Source of the DNA: Deltaproteobacteria bacterium
Lineage (GTDB): Bacteria > Desulfobacterota > GWC2-55-46 > JAJCZF01
NCBI GenBank assembly: GCA_029262535.1
Contig: JAJCZF010000056.1
Coordinates: 1 to 63,325, forward strand
Reading direction: 5' to 3'
Length of the DNA: 63,325 bases
The position numbers and the translations under genes are program-made. The notes beneath the pieces were generated by a model. That model was not told the origin of the DNA, did not search any database, and was given only the letters and a program-made list of their open reading frames with translations. How positions within the stretch are numbered: position 1 is the first letter of the stretch; each line of letters begins with the position of its first letter. Of the stretch, positions 43,659 to 51,491 are shown one piece after another.

Positions 43659-44189
43659 ATGTCCAAAACACGAAAGATACTCATCTTAGGCGGCGCTAAT
43701 AGCGGAAAGAGCGCCTATGCGCTTAAGCTGGCGAGTGAAATCGCCGATGGCGGGCCAAAGACCTACGTTGCAACGGCAACTGCGCTAGACGAAGAGATGG
43801 AAAAGAAGATTGAAAAACATAAAGCGGAACGTGCGCTCGATAGCGGATGGAGAACCGTTGAAGAGCCGGTTCAGCTCTATGACGACCTGCATCAGGACGC
43901 GGGTGGCGTGGTCTTGATCGACTGTATAACGCTCTGGATAACGAATCTTCTGGGATTAGGCCGTAACGACGAGACGATAAATCACGATATAGAGAAATTA
44001 AACGACGCTATAGTGGCAAACCCTTCAAGCGTCATAGTAGTCTCGAACGAACTCGGCCTCGGCATAGTGCCGGAGCACGAATTGTCGAGACATTTTCGTG
44101 AACTATCAGGGCGGGCAAATGAGGCCATCGCATCTGTTGTGGATGAGGCATATCTGGTGGTAGCCGGACAGCCGCTTAGAATAAAATAG
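43659..44189 (+). CDS. cobU: Adenosylcobinamide kinase/guanylyltransferase CobU
   Basis: 176 aa. P-loop ILGGANSGKSAYA at the N-terminus, KAERALDSGWRTVEEP containing the guanylated-residue region, DCITLWITNLL, and VSNELGLGIVPEHELSR. It phosphorylates adenosylcobinamide and then attaches GMP, activating it for lower-ligand addition. The ATG at 43659 has TAAGGAG 7 nt before it. Second gene of the B12 operon. Confidence 0.95.
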   Translation: MSKTRKILILGGANSGKSAYALKLASEIADGGPKTYVATATALDEEMEKKIEKHKAERALDSGWRTVEEPVQLYDDLHQDAGGVVLIDCITLWITNLLGLGRNDETINHDIEKLNDAIVANPSSVIVVSNELGLGIVPEHELSRHFRELSGRANEAIASVVDEAYLVVAGQPLRIK

Positions 44190-44222
44190 TTTTTTATAGA
44201 GAAAGATGGAAGGAGTATCTCT

Positions 44223-45287
44223 GTGGGATTGCTTGACAATGCACTTGACAATATAGAGAAGATAGACGAATCTCTATTTGTAAAGGCTCAGGAGAGGCTC
44301 GATTCACTCACCAAGCCGCGTGGCAGCCTCGGCCGCCTTGAGGAATTCGCTCGTCAGATGGTCGCTATCACCGGAGAGCTTAGACCTGTGATAAATAAGA
44401 AGATTATCTTTACCTTTGCCGGAGACCACGGCGTTGCCGACGAGGGCGTCTCGGCATTCCCTAAAGAGGTAACACCCCAGATGGTTATAAATTTCCTTCA
44501 GGGTGGGGCCGGTATAAATGTACTTGCCAGGCACGGCGGGGTCGAGGTTGTTGTGGTGGATATAGGGGTGGACTTCGACTTTGGCTCTCTTGATATAGAC
44601 CTGTCAAAACTAAAGAGCAAGAAGGTTGTCAATGGTACCGGCAATATTCGTAAAGGCCCAGCGATGACCCCTGAAGAGACGATAAGATCTATAGAGGTCG
44701 GCATAGAGCTTGCTGGTGAGTATGCAAGCGAAGGGATTATTTTCGGCACCGGAGAGATGGGTATAGCAAATACTACGCCTTCGAGCGCGCTTATCTCTGC
44801 ATTCTCAGGGCGTAGGCCGGTTGAGGTCACGGGCCATGGAACCGGCATAACGGACGAGGCCTTTGCCCATAAGGTCAAGGTCATTGAGGACGCGCTTGCA
44901 CTGAATAAACCTAATAATAAAGACCCTTTAGATGTGCTTGGCAAGGTTGGAGGCACGGAGATAGCAGGCATAACCGGGCTTATACTCGGTGCGGCGGCCA
45001 GGCGCTTGCCGGTAGTAATCGACGGATTTATTTCGACAGCCGGGGCGCTTGTCGCATATGAGTTATGCCCGACAGTCAAAGACTATCTCTTTGCCGCTCA
45101 CCGTTCGGTAGAAAAGGGCCATGAAGTAATGCTCGATCATATGGGTCTTCGTCCCATCGTTGACCTTGACCTTCGTTTAGGCGAGGGTACGGGCGCGGCC
45201 ATTGCCATGGGTCTGGTCGAAGCGGGACTTAAGATATATAACGAGATGGCTACCTTCGGCGACGCAGGCGTTAGCGAAGAAGCCTAA
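44223..45287 (+). CDS. cobT: Nicotinate-nucleotide-dimethylbenzimidazole phosphoribosyltransferase CobT
   Basis: 354 aa. N-terminal [49 protein letters not shown], the catalytic-type [16 protein letters not shown], and [22 protein letters not shown] are all CobT hallmarks. It activates the lower-ligand base (5,6-dimethylbenzimidazole or another benzimidazole) to its alpha-riboside phosphate. GTG start. Its position in the operon with a ThiC-like gene suggests the base is made in the same pathway. Confidence 0.96.
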   Translation: MGLLDNALDNIEKIDESLFVKAQERLDSLTKPRGSLGRLEEFARQMVAITGELRPVINKKIIFTFAGDHGVADEGVSAFPKEVTPQMVINFLQGGAGINVLARHGGVEVVVVDIGVDFDFGSLDIDLSKLKSKKVVNGTGNIRKGPAMTPEETIRSIEVGIELAGEYASEGIIFGTGEMGIANTTPSSALISAFSGRRPVEVTGHGTGITDEAFAHKVKVIEDALALNKPNNKDPLDVLGKVGGTEIAGITGLILGAAARRLPVVIDGFISTAGALVAYELCPTVKDYLFAAHRSVEKGHEVMLDHMGLRPIVDLDLRLGEGTGAAIAMGLVEAGLKIYNEMATFGDAGVSEEA

Positions 45288-45295
45288 AACCTATT

Positions 45296-46039
45296 ATGAA
45301 ATCAATACTTTTCGCATTCCAGTTTCTTACGGTCTTTCCGGTCGGGCGAAATACTCACGCAACTACCGGCGAAGAGCTTGCGCGTTCAATGGCATGGTTT
45401 CCGATCGTCGGAGCGGTTCAGGGCGGGATATTGGTTGGACTCGACCTCATCTTGACCCCGGTCCTGCCGGTTTCTGTCGTAAGCGGCCTGTTGGTTGCCG
45501 CGCTGCTTGCTACCAACTTCGGTTTTCATCTTGACGGGCTCGCCGACACCCTCGACGGGCTTGCCGGTGGCAAGACAAGAGAGCGAAGCCTTGAGATAAT
45601 GCGTAAGGGCGATATCGGCCCTATAGGTGTAGCCGGGATAGTAATAATATTGTTGGTAAAATATGCATCTATCGCCGCGCTTGCAGGTGACATGCGTATT
45701 GTCATTCTCTTTCTCTTCCCGATTATGGGTCGTTTTGCCATGGTGCCGATGTCTTGCTGGTCGCCAGGCGCAAGAGACGAGGGCTTGGGTACGGCCTTTA
45801 CAGCTAACTCCAATAAGACTCTTTTAGTAGCGCTCGCTTTGGCCCTGATTTTATCCGTGCCCTTATTGGGTCTCAATGCGCTTATTATTGTTGCGCTCTT
45901 ATTGGTATCGATATTTCTCCTGACGCGCTACTTTAAGTCTCGTCTCGGCGGAGTAACGGGTGATGTTTTCGGCTTGCAGAGCGAGCTTGGCGAAGTTATT
46001 TTTCTCATACTTGCGCTTATTTCTATACGGACTTTATAG
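45296..46039 (+). CDS. cobS: Adenosylcobinamide-GDP ribazoletransferase CobS
   Basis: 247-aa integral membrane protein with six or more segments. Signature FQFLTVFPVG at the N-terminus, and FHLDGLADTLDGLAGGKTRERSLEIMRKGDIGPIG (with the Mg-binding DGLADTxDG) are clear. It joins activated cobinamide to alpha-ribazole phosphate, completing the nucleotide loop. Eight nt after cobT. Confidence 0.96.
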   Translation: MKSILFAFQFLTVFPVGRNTHATTGEELARSMAWFPIVGAVQGGILVGLDLILTPVLPVSVVSGLLVAALLATNFGFHLDGLADTLDGLAGGKTRERSLEIMRKGDIGPIGVAGIVIILLVKYASIAALAGDMRIVILFLFPIMGRFAMVPMSCWSPGARDEGLGTAFTANSNKTLLVALALALILSVPLLGLNALIIVALLLVSIFLLTRYFKSRLGGVTGDVFGLQSELGEVIFLILALISIRTL

Positions 46040-46046
46040 ATAAATT

Positions 46047-46685
46047 ATGACAACAAGATTATATATAATACGTCACGGGCAGGTCGTAGACCATCATGAA
46101 TTTCGCTATAACGGCCATTATGATGTAGATATTACCGCCGAAGGCGTCTCGCAGATGTTCAGGCTCGCCGATATGTTAAAGGCCGAAACCCATCCAATTA
46201 CAGCGATATATTCAAGCGATCTGACGAGGGCTGTTAAGGGCGCGGATATAATCTCAAAATCTCTTGGGCTAAAGCCAAAAAAGCTTGAGGCATTACGCGA
46301 GCTTCACCTCGGACGCTGGGAGGGGCTTACGCGTCAAGAGGCGGGTGAAAAGTATCCCGAAGAGGCGGGATTTACCTTTATGGATCTTGCGCACGGCAAG
46401 CTCAAAGATGGAGAGAGCCTGAAAGATCTGGAAGACCGAGTACTTCCCGCTATTGACAATATAGTTGACATGCATAAAGGCTCATCCGTCTGCCTCATCC
46501 TGCACGGTGGAGTAAACCGTGTAATACTTTGCGAGGCGCTTGGCTTGCCAGTAGAAAATTTCTTCAGGTTCGAACAGGACTATGGCGGCCTCTCAATAAT
46601 AGATTATTTTGACGACGGTATAAAAGTGGTAAAGATGCTAAACGGCGGCCCTAACCAGATCTATAAACCTATAATACTTTACTAG
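46047..46685 (+). CDS. cobC: Histidine phosphatase, probable alpha-ribazole phosphatase CobC
   Basis: 212 aa. Phosphoglycerate-mutase superfamily: catalytic RHGQ near residue 9, IYSSDLTRAVKGADII, LHLGRWEGLTR, and the second His in LILHGGVNRV. The family includes many phosphatases, but position between cobS and cbiA supports removal of the 5'-phosphate of alpha-ribazole or cobalamin phosphate. Seven nt after cobS. Confidence 0.85.
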   Translation: MTTRLYIIRHGQVVDHHEFRYNGHYDVDITAEGVSQMFRLADMLKAETHPITAIYSSDLTRAVKGADIISKSLGLKPKKLEALRELHLGRWEGLTRQEAGEKYPEEAGFTFMDLAHGKLKDGESLKDLEDRVLPAIDNIVDMHKGSSVCLILHGGVNRVILCEALGLPVENFFRFEQDYGGLSIIDYFDDGIKVVKMLNGGPNQIYKPIILY

Positions 46686-46696
46686 AGGGTAAATAC

Positions 46697-46818
46697 GTGG
46701 GGGAGACCTTTATGAATAAGGGTTTCCCCCACCCCCCCCTTTCAAACACTTTTAATATTTTGGTTGGTCAGCCCCCATAAGTACCAGGGGATTGACCAAC
46801 TAAAGGACCAAGGTCTCC
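46697..46818 (+). promoter_or_regulatory. Structured spacer between cobC and cbiA
   Basis: Inside the 204-nt gap, GTGGGGGA/TCCCCCAC (46697-46704/46725-46732) and GTTGGTCA-CCCC/GGGG-TGACCAAC (46763-46800) form hairpins. GGAGACCTT (46702-46710) can instead pair with AAGGTCTCC (46810-46818), enclosing the second hairpin. The two folds exclude each other. No T-run follows, so this may be an mRNA processing or translation-control element. Confidence 0.5.
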
Positions 46819-46889
46819 GAAAGAAATGCGGGGGAAAGACTTTATAGAAAAAGACCTTCACAACGTATCAACCTTCTAATAAGGACTAC

Positions 46890-48221
46890 ATGTTCGTAAT
46901 CGCGGGAAATAAGAGCGGGTCGGGTAAGACTACCATTACGCTCGGCATTATGGAGGCGCTTAAGAGGCGCGGCCTCTCGGTTCGCCCCTTTAAAGCCGGG
47001 CCCGATTATATAGATCCGGGGCTGCACGCAAGCCTTTGCGAAAAGCCGTCCTATAATCTCGATACATGGATGATGGGAACCGAAGGGGTTAAGAATAGCT
47101 TTAAGGCTGCCATGTCAGGTAATGACATGGGAGTTGTCGAAGGTGTGATGGGCTTATACGACGGCAAGGGCGGTATTGGTGAGGAGGGCTCGACCGCGCA
47201 CCTTGCAAAGACGTTGAATTTGCCGGTAATACTGGTGGTGGACGCAAGTTCAATGGCCCGTTCCATTGCAGCTCTTATCAAAGGTTTTACGGAGTTCGAC
47301 CCCGCTCTAAAGTTTCTCGGTGTTATTGTAAACCGTGTGGCGAGTGAGCGCCATGCCGAGATCGTCCGTGATGCGGTCTCTACGCTTAAGTCTGTAAAAT
47401 TGTTAGGTATGATTCCGAGAGAAACAGGGCTTAAACTTGGAGAGAGACATCTCGGCCTGGTAACAAGAGGGGATATTCTTGATAAGAAATGGTCTGCTTT
47501 TATAAAGAATGCGGGCGATCTCGTTGAAGAACATATCGATCTTGACCTGATAATTAAGAAGACTCGAAAGAAGACTAAAGCTAACGGCAGGGCCGTGGTG
47601 AAAAGACCCACAAGCTCAATTCGGATTGGGTTGGCAAGAGACCCTGCATTCTCTTTCTATTATGAAGAAAATCTTGATATTTTAAAGAGTTATGGAGCAG
47701 AGCTTGTAGAGTTCAGTCCGATAAATGATATCGCACTGCCGCCCGCTCTTTCGGGTCTTTATATAGGAGGCGGTTACCCGGAACTTTATGCTGAGGAACT
47801 TAATGCCAATAAGGCGATGAGGGCTGAGATAAAGGCCTTCTCAAGAGCGGGCCGCCCGGTATTTGCCGAGTGCGGCGGGTTGATATATCTCGGCAGAAAG
47901 GTCAGATCCACAGGCGGTCTCTCTCACGAGATGGCCGGGGTCTTTCCCTGGACCGTAAGGATGCTCAAGAAGAGAAAGGCCCTTGGATACCGGGAGCTTA
48001 CGGCCTGCGACGGTACGCCCTTTCTTGAAAAAGGAGAAAGGGTTCGCGGTCACGAGTTTCATTATTCCGAGTTATGCGGAAATTATCCAAAGGTCACACG
48101 GGCCTTTGGAGGTGAGGCTTTTTTAAAGAATAAGACTATTGTCACATATACGCATCTCTGCTTTGCCTCGAACCCGGGTTTTGCCGGGGGATTTATTGAC
48201 GAGTGCAAAAAAATATTATGA
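46890..48221 (+). CDS. cbiA: Cobyrinic acid a,c-diamide synthase CbiA (CobB family)
   Basis: 443 aa. N-terminal dethiobiotin-synthetase-like P-loop FVIAGNKSGSGKTTITLG and PFKAGPDYIDPGLH. The C-terminal class I amidotransferase domain has nucleophile Cys in FAECGGLIYLG and the later catalytic His region HEFHYSEL. It amidates the a and c acetate groups of cobyrinate with glutamine and ATP. AAGGA lies 6 nt before the ATG. Upstream corrin-ring genes are not in the window, so early synthesis is encoded elsewhere or absent. Confidence 0.94.
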   Translation: MFVIAGNKSGSGKTTITLGIMEALKRRGLSVRPFKAGPDYIDPGLHASLCEKPSYNLDTWMMGTEGVKNSFKAAMSGNDMGVVEGVMGLYDGKGGIGEEGSTAHLAKTLNLPVILVVDASSMARSIAALIKGFTEFDPALKFLGVIVNRVASERHAEIVRDAVSTLKSVKLLGMIPRETGLKLGERHLGLVTRGDILDKKWSAFIKNAGDLVEEHIDLDLIIKKTRKKTKANGRAVVKRPTSSIRIGLARDPAFSFYYEENLDILKSYGAELVEFSPINDIALPPALSGLYIGGGYPELYAEELNANKAMRAEIKAFSRAGRPVFAECGGLIYLGRKVRSTGGLSHEMAGVFPWTVRMLKKRKALGYRELTACDGTPFLEKGERVRGHEFHYSELCGNYPKVTRAFGGEAFLKNKTIVTYTHLCFASNPGFAGGFIDECKKIL

Positions 48222-48236
48222 AAGGTCTATAAAGAA

Positions 48237-49553
48237 ATGACACAACTTGAAGCGGCAAGAGCGGGAAATATTACAAAAGAGATGGAAGAGGTTGCGCATT
48301 CCGAAGGAAAGACGCCCGAAGATATTATGCGCCACCTGGCTGCGGGCAGGCTTGTAATACCGAATAATATCAACCGAAAGGCACGGCTAGTCGGTATAGG
48401 AGAGGGGCTTCGTACCAAGGTGAATGCCAGTATCGGGACCTCTCCGGATATCATAAATGTCGATGATGAGATTGACAAGGCACTTGCCGCTGAGGAGGCC
48501 GGGGCCGACGTGCTTATGGAGCTTTCGACCGGCGGCGATCTCGATGCGATTAGGAAAAAAGTTCTATCGGCATCTAACTTGTCAATTGGTAGCGTGCCTC
48601 TTTACCAGGCCTTTAAGGAGGCTATAGACAGATATAAAGATCCTAATAAACTGACCGACGATCTCTTATTTGACGTTATAGAACGACAGCTTGCGGATGG
48701 TATATCCTTCATGGCCGTGCATTGTTCCATAAACAGGTTGACCATAGAGAGGCTCCACCGTCAGGGTTATCGCCACGGCGGGCTTGTCTCAAGGGGCGGC
48801 GCATATATGGTCGGCTGGATGGAGGCAAATGGGCGTGAGAATCCGCTATATGAGCATTTCGACCGGGTTGTGGAGCTGATGAAGAAGTACGATGCCGTCT
48901 TGAGCCTCGGTAACGGCCTAAGGGCAGGGGCGATACACGACTCGCTCGACCGGGCGCAGGTGCAGGAACTTCTTATAAGTTGCGAGCTTGCAGAGATAGG
49001 CCAGGATATGGGCTGTCAGATGATGTGTGAGGGGCCGGGGCACCTGCCGCTTGAGGACATAGAGGCCAATGTAAAACTTCAAAAGAGGATGAGCAATGGC
49101 GCGCCTTTTTATGTGCTGGGGCCGCTTACGACAGACGTTGCCGCGGGTTATGATCATATATCGGCGGCTATAGGCGCTGCCGAGGCCGCCCGTTACGGGG
49201 CCGACCTGATATGTTACGTGACACCGGCAGAGCATCTCGCGCTACCTAATAAAGAGGATGTCATAGAGGGTGTGCGTGCCGCGCGTGTGGCGACCCACGC
49301 CGGTGATCTTGTAAAGCTTAAAAATACAGGACGCGACCTTGCGATGGCCCATGCACGGCGCGATCTCGACTGGGACGCGCAGTTCAAGAATTCGCTCTTT
49401 CCCGAAAGGGCTGAAGAGATCCGCGCAAGCCGAAGCCCTGAAAAGCCCGAGACCTGCACGATGTGCGGCAGTTTCTGCTCGCTCGATAATGTGAATGATT
49501 ATTTTAAAGAGAGCCTCAAGGCGGGTAAGAAAGAAAAAGGCGTCTGCTTATAA
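48237..49553 (+). CDS. bzaF: ThiC-family radical SAM enzyme, probably 5-hydroxybenzimidazole synthase BzaF
   Basis: 438 aa, full ThiC-type TIM barrel (VIPNNINR, KVNASIGTSPDI, GADVLMELSTGGDL, GLVSRGGAYM, LSLGNGLRAGAI, GPLTTDVAAGYDHI, CYVTPAEHLALPN) with the C-terminal iron-sulfur motif CTMCGSFC. ThiC makes the thiamine pyrimidine; its paralog BzaF makes 5-hydroxybenzimidazole, the anaerobic precursor of the B12 lower ligand, from the same substrate (aminoimidazole ribotide). Three facts favour BzaF: last place in a cobalamin-riboswitch operon with cobT, only 15 nt after cbiA, and no TPP riboswitch or other thi genes nearby. ThiC itself remains possible. The stop codon lies in a hairpin shared with the convergent gene's terminator. 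Confidence 0.75.
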   Translation: MTQLEAARAGNITKEMEEVAHSEGKTPEDIMRHLAAGRLVIPNNINRKARLVGIGEGLRTKVNASIGTSPDIINVDDEIDKALAAEEAGADVLMELSTGGDLDAIRKKVLSASNLSIGSVPLYQAFKEAIDRYKDPNKLTDDLLFDVIERQLADGISFMAVHCSINRLTIERLHRQGYRHGGLVSRGGAYMVGWMEANGRENPLYEHFDRVVELMKKYDAVLSLGNGLRAGAIHDSLDRAQVQELLISCELAEIGQDMGCQMMCEGPGHLPLEDIEANVKLQKRMSNGAPFYVLGPLTTDVAAGYDHISAAIGAAEAARYGADLICYVTPAEHLALPNKEDVIEGVRAARVATHAGDLVKLKNTGRDLAMAHARRDLDWDAQFKNSLFPERAEEIRASRSPEKPETCTMCGSFCSLDNVNDYFKESLKAGKKEKGVCL

Positions 49554-49563
49554 AGCAGACGCC
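49530..49563 (-). terminator. Terminator for the DUF5610 gene, overlapping the bzaF 3' end
   Basis: A perfect 11-bp stem GGCGTCTGCTT/AAGCAGACGCC (49539-49549/49553-49563). On the minus strand it is followed by TTTTTCTTT. The plus-strand side has no T-run. The bzaF stop codon lies inside the hairpin. Confidence 0.85.
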
Positions 49564-49603
49564 CTAGAGGTTAGAAGGTTAGAGAGATAGTATTTCAAGC
49601 TCT

Positions 49604-50206
49604 TTAATCGTCGACCTTTTCCTGAATGCTTTCTTCCTTGTCGCCTTGATCATCGCCGTAGTTGAAGCCTTCACGGAACTTTTCTAGCCCCTCCTGAACC
49701 AGCTTGTAGGTTTGGTCGATTGTGTCGGCCACGTCGCCTTCCAGGACCTTGAGACCTTCGAGAATATCCTTGGCCTCATTAAAGCCCTGGTCCACGGCGT
49801 CGCCGATGATCTGCATATATGCGTCGAGGGCCTCCTGGTCGTTCATCTCTTCGTGTTGCTTTCTAAAACTGTCGAAAAATGCCGTTGCGAAGCTTACGAT
49901 GCGGTCGGCGACCTTTTCAGGGGTATAGTCGTCCGGGTCGGCCTCTTGTATCGCTTCATCCCCTATCGACGGAGCAAGTATCTCATTTAACCTGTCTATG
50001 GCCGCACGGAAGACCAGCTCCATATTCTTGTCACCGGCCGTAATCTTTACGTCCTGATGGGCCTGTATGATCTTGGCGTTCAGGTCGTCTTGCATCTTTA
50101 GTTCGACGCCTTTTTCCTTTGAACCTCCTGCGCCTTCCTTCTCTTTGGCCTTTGTATCTTTGGCATCTGGCTGTATATGCGGTTTTTGTATTGGCGGTAA
50201 TTCCAT
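49604..50206 (-). CDS. DUF5610 domain protein
   Basis: 200 aa from the ATG at 50206, chosen because GGAGG stands 7 nt before it (an ATG at 50227 would add seven). The N-terminal ~45 residues are disordered and Lys/Glu/Pro-rich. The rest is the all-helical DUF5610 region: LNAKIIQAHQDVKI, LNEILAPSIGDEAIQE, VADRIVSFATAFFDSF, FNEAKDILEGL, DTIDQTYKLVQEGLEKF. Members occur in proteobacteria, often near motility or surface genes, and have no known function. It is cytoplasmic by lack of a signal. Stands alone, convergent with the B12 operon. Confidence 0.78.
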   Translation of the reverse strand: MELPPIQKPHIQPDAKDTKAKEKEGAGGSKEKGVELKMQDDLNAKIIQAHQDVKITAGDKNMELVFRAAIDRLNEILAPSIGDEAIQEADPDDYTPEKVADRIVSFATAFFDSFRKQHEEMNDQEALDAYMQIIGDAVDQGFNEAKDILEGLKVLEGDVADTIDQTYKLVQEGLEKFREGFNYGDDQGDKEESIQEKVDD

Positions 50207-50384
50207 GGCTGCCTCCGGAAATTTCATTCAATAAATTCAAAATAGTATAGCTGTGCTATAGGTATTATATCGGCGAACTTTTGAGAAACTTTAGTACTTT
50301 TTATAAGACCTGCTCAGCATTTAATGTTATAAGGGGTGTTGATGAAAATTAAGTAAAACCTGTTTCAAGATCATTAGGAAAGCC

Positions 50385-51248
50385 ATGCTAAAATCGTCTT
50401 TAATAACAGCTCTGGTAATCTTTCTACTCTTTATATCTGCGAGTTCTTACGCTTTTAGCGCAAGGGGGCACGAGCTTGTGGCCGCTGTCGCATACCAAAA
50501 TCTTACAGACCCGGCAAGGTACGAGCTCAATAAAATCCTATCCCATGAGAAGAGGGCTCGAGATAGAAGCCCGGAGCGAGCCGCCTCGTGGGCCGACCGC
50601 ATAAGAAGAGATGAAGCTTACGATTACTTCAAACCGCTTCATTTTACCAATCTTCCAATCGGAGCAACGGGATATGATAAGGAGCGCGACTGCGCCGACT
50701 CAGAGTGTCTTACAGAGGCGGTCGGGAGATATCTGCTCTTGGTCGCCGATAAGAGCGAGGATAGCCTTAAGCGGTTGGAGGCCATGAAGCTGCTTATTCA
50801 TTTTGTCGGCGACATCCATCAGCCGCTCCATATAGGAACGAAAAAGAACCGGGGCGGAAACCTGATTAATGTAAAGTATGGCAGGCGTATAACTACGTTG
50901 CACGAACTATGGGACAAGTACCTTGTAGACGATTCTTATAAAAGCTCCGATATAAAGCTTAGATCCCGACTCCTTAACAAGGAGATAAAAGAGGATGAAA
51001 GAGCAGAATGGTCTTCGAATCCAAACCCTGACGTATGGACCGGAGAGACATGGCAATTAGCGCTTCATAAGGCCTATATGATAGATGGTCACGATTATTC
51101 GGCTAGAAAGAATACTCTTCCAATTAGGTTATCTAAAGAATATATAAAAGAGGGCCGCCGTGTGACAAAAAGGCAGATTAAGAAGGCAGGCGTGAGGCTC
51201 GCCGAATTGCTTAATAGAGCCCTTGACCCGGCTTACCCCTCCCGGTAA
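50385..51248 (+). CDS. S1/P1 nuclease family protein, exported
   Basis: 287 aa. A signal peptide (about 1-23) leaves a mature N-terminus FSARGHELVAAVAYQNL. S1/P1 nucleases normally begin WGxxGH, with the first residue on the zinc cluster; here Phe replaces Trp. Other zinc ligands are kept: ASWADRIR, KPLHF, LLIHFVGDIHQPLHIG, GGNLINV and TLHELWD. They cut single-stranded DNA/RNA and remove 3'-phosphates from nucleotides, here presumably in the periplasm for nutrient recovery. Length is near the family norm. MITE copy D lies between this gene and comM. Confidence 0.88.
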   Translation: MLKSSLITALVIFLLFISASSYAFSARGHELVAAVAYQNLTDPARYELNKILSHEKRARDRSPERAASWADRIRRDEAYDYFKPLHFTNLPIGATGYDKERDCADSECLTEAVGRYLLLVADKSEDSLKRLEAMKLLIHFVGDIHQPLHIGTKKNRGGNLINVKYGRRITTLHELWDKYLVDDSYKSSDIKLRSRLLNKEIKEDERAEWSSNPNPDVWTGETWQLALHKAYMIDGHDYSARKNTLPIRLSKEYIKEGRRVTKRQIKKAGVRLAELLNRALDPAYPSR

Positions 51249-51310
51249 GTTTTGATTGTAACGGACTTCTATTTACTGTTACTATGAGACAGGAATTTTT
51301 TACAGACTCT

Positions 51311-51473
51311 TAAGGAACCTCTGATCTATTCGTGAACTCGTATCTTGCGCCTAAAATGTCCAGCTTCCGCGTTGCGAATCTTAGAAATAGCTTGCTATTA
51401 CTTGCGACTGGCGCCTTGAATCTGAACATTTTTGAGCAATCTACTTCGTTCAGAATAGATCAAAGCTTCCTTA
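51311..51473 (-). mobile_element. MITE-like element, copy D (full length, inverted orientation)
   Basis: 163 bp with TA at both ends. Ends TAAGGAACCTCTGATCTATT and, on the other strand, TAAGGAAGCTTTGATCTATT are nearly perfect 21-bp inverted repeats. Its reverse complement aligns over the whole length with copies A and C (shared AGATTCGCAACGC, GATACGAGTTCACGAATAGA). The comM ATG is only 18 nt past its right end. Confidence 0.87.
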
Positions 51474-51491
51474 ATATAAAAGGTATGAATT

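Noticed and set aside
48222..48236. TPP riboswitch before the ThiC-like gene
   Set aside because: Only 15 nt separate it from cbiA and no TPP aptamer motifs are seen.
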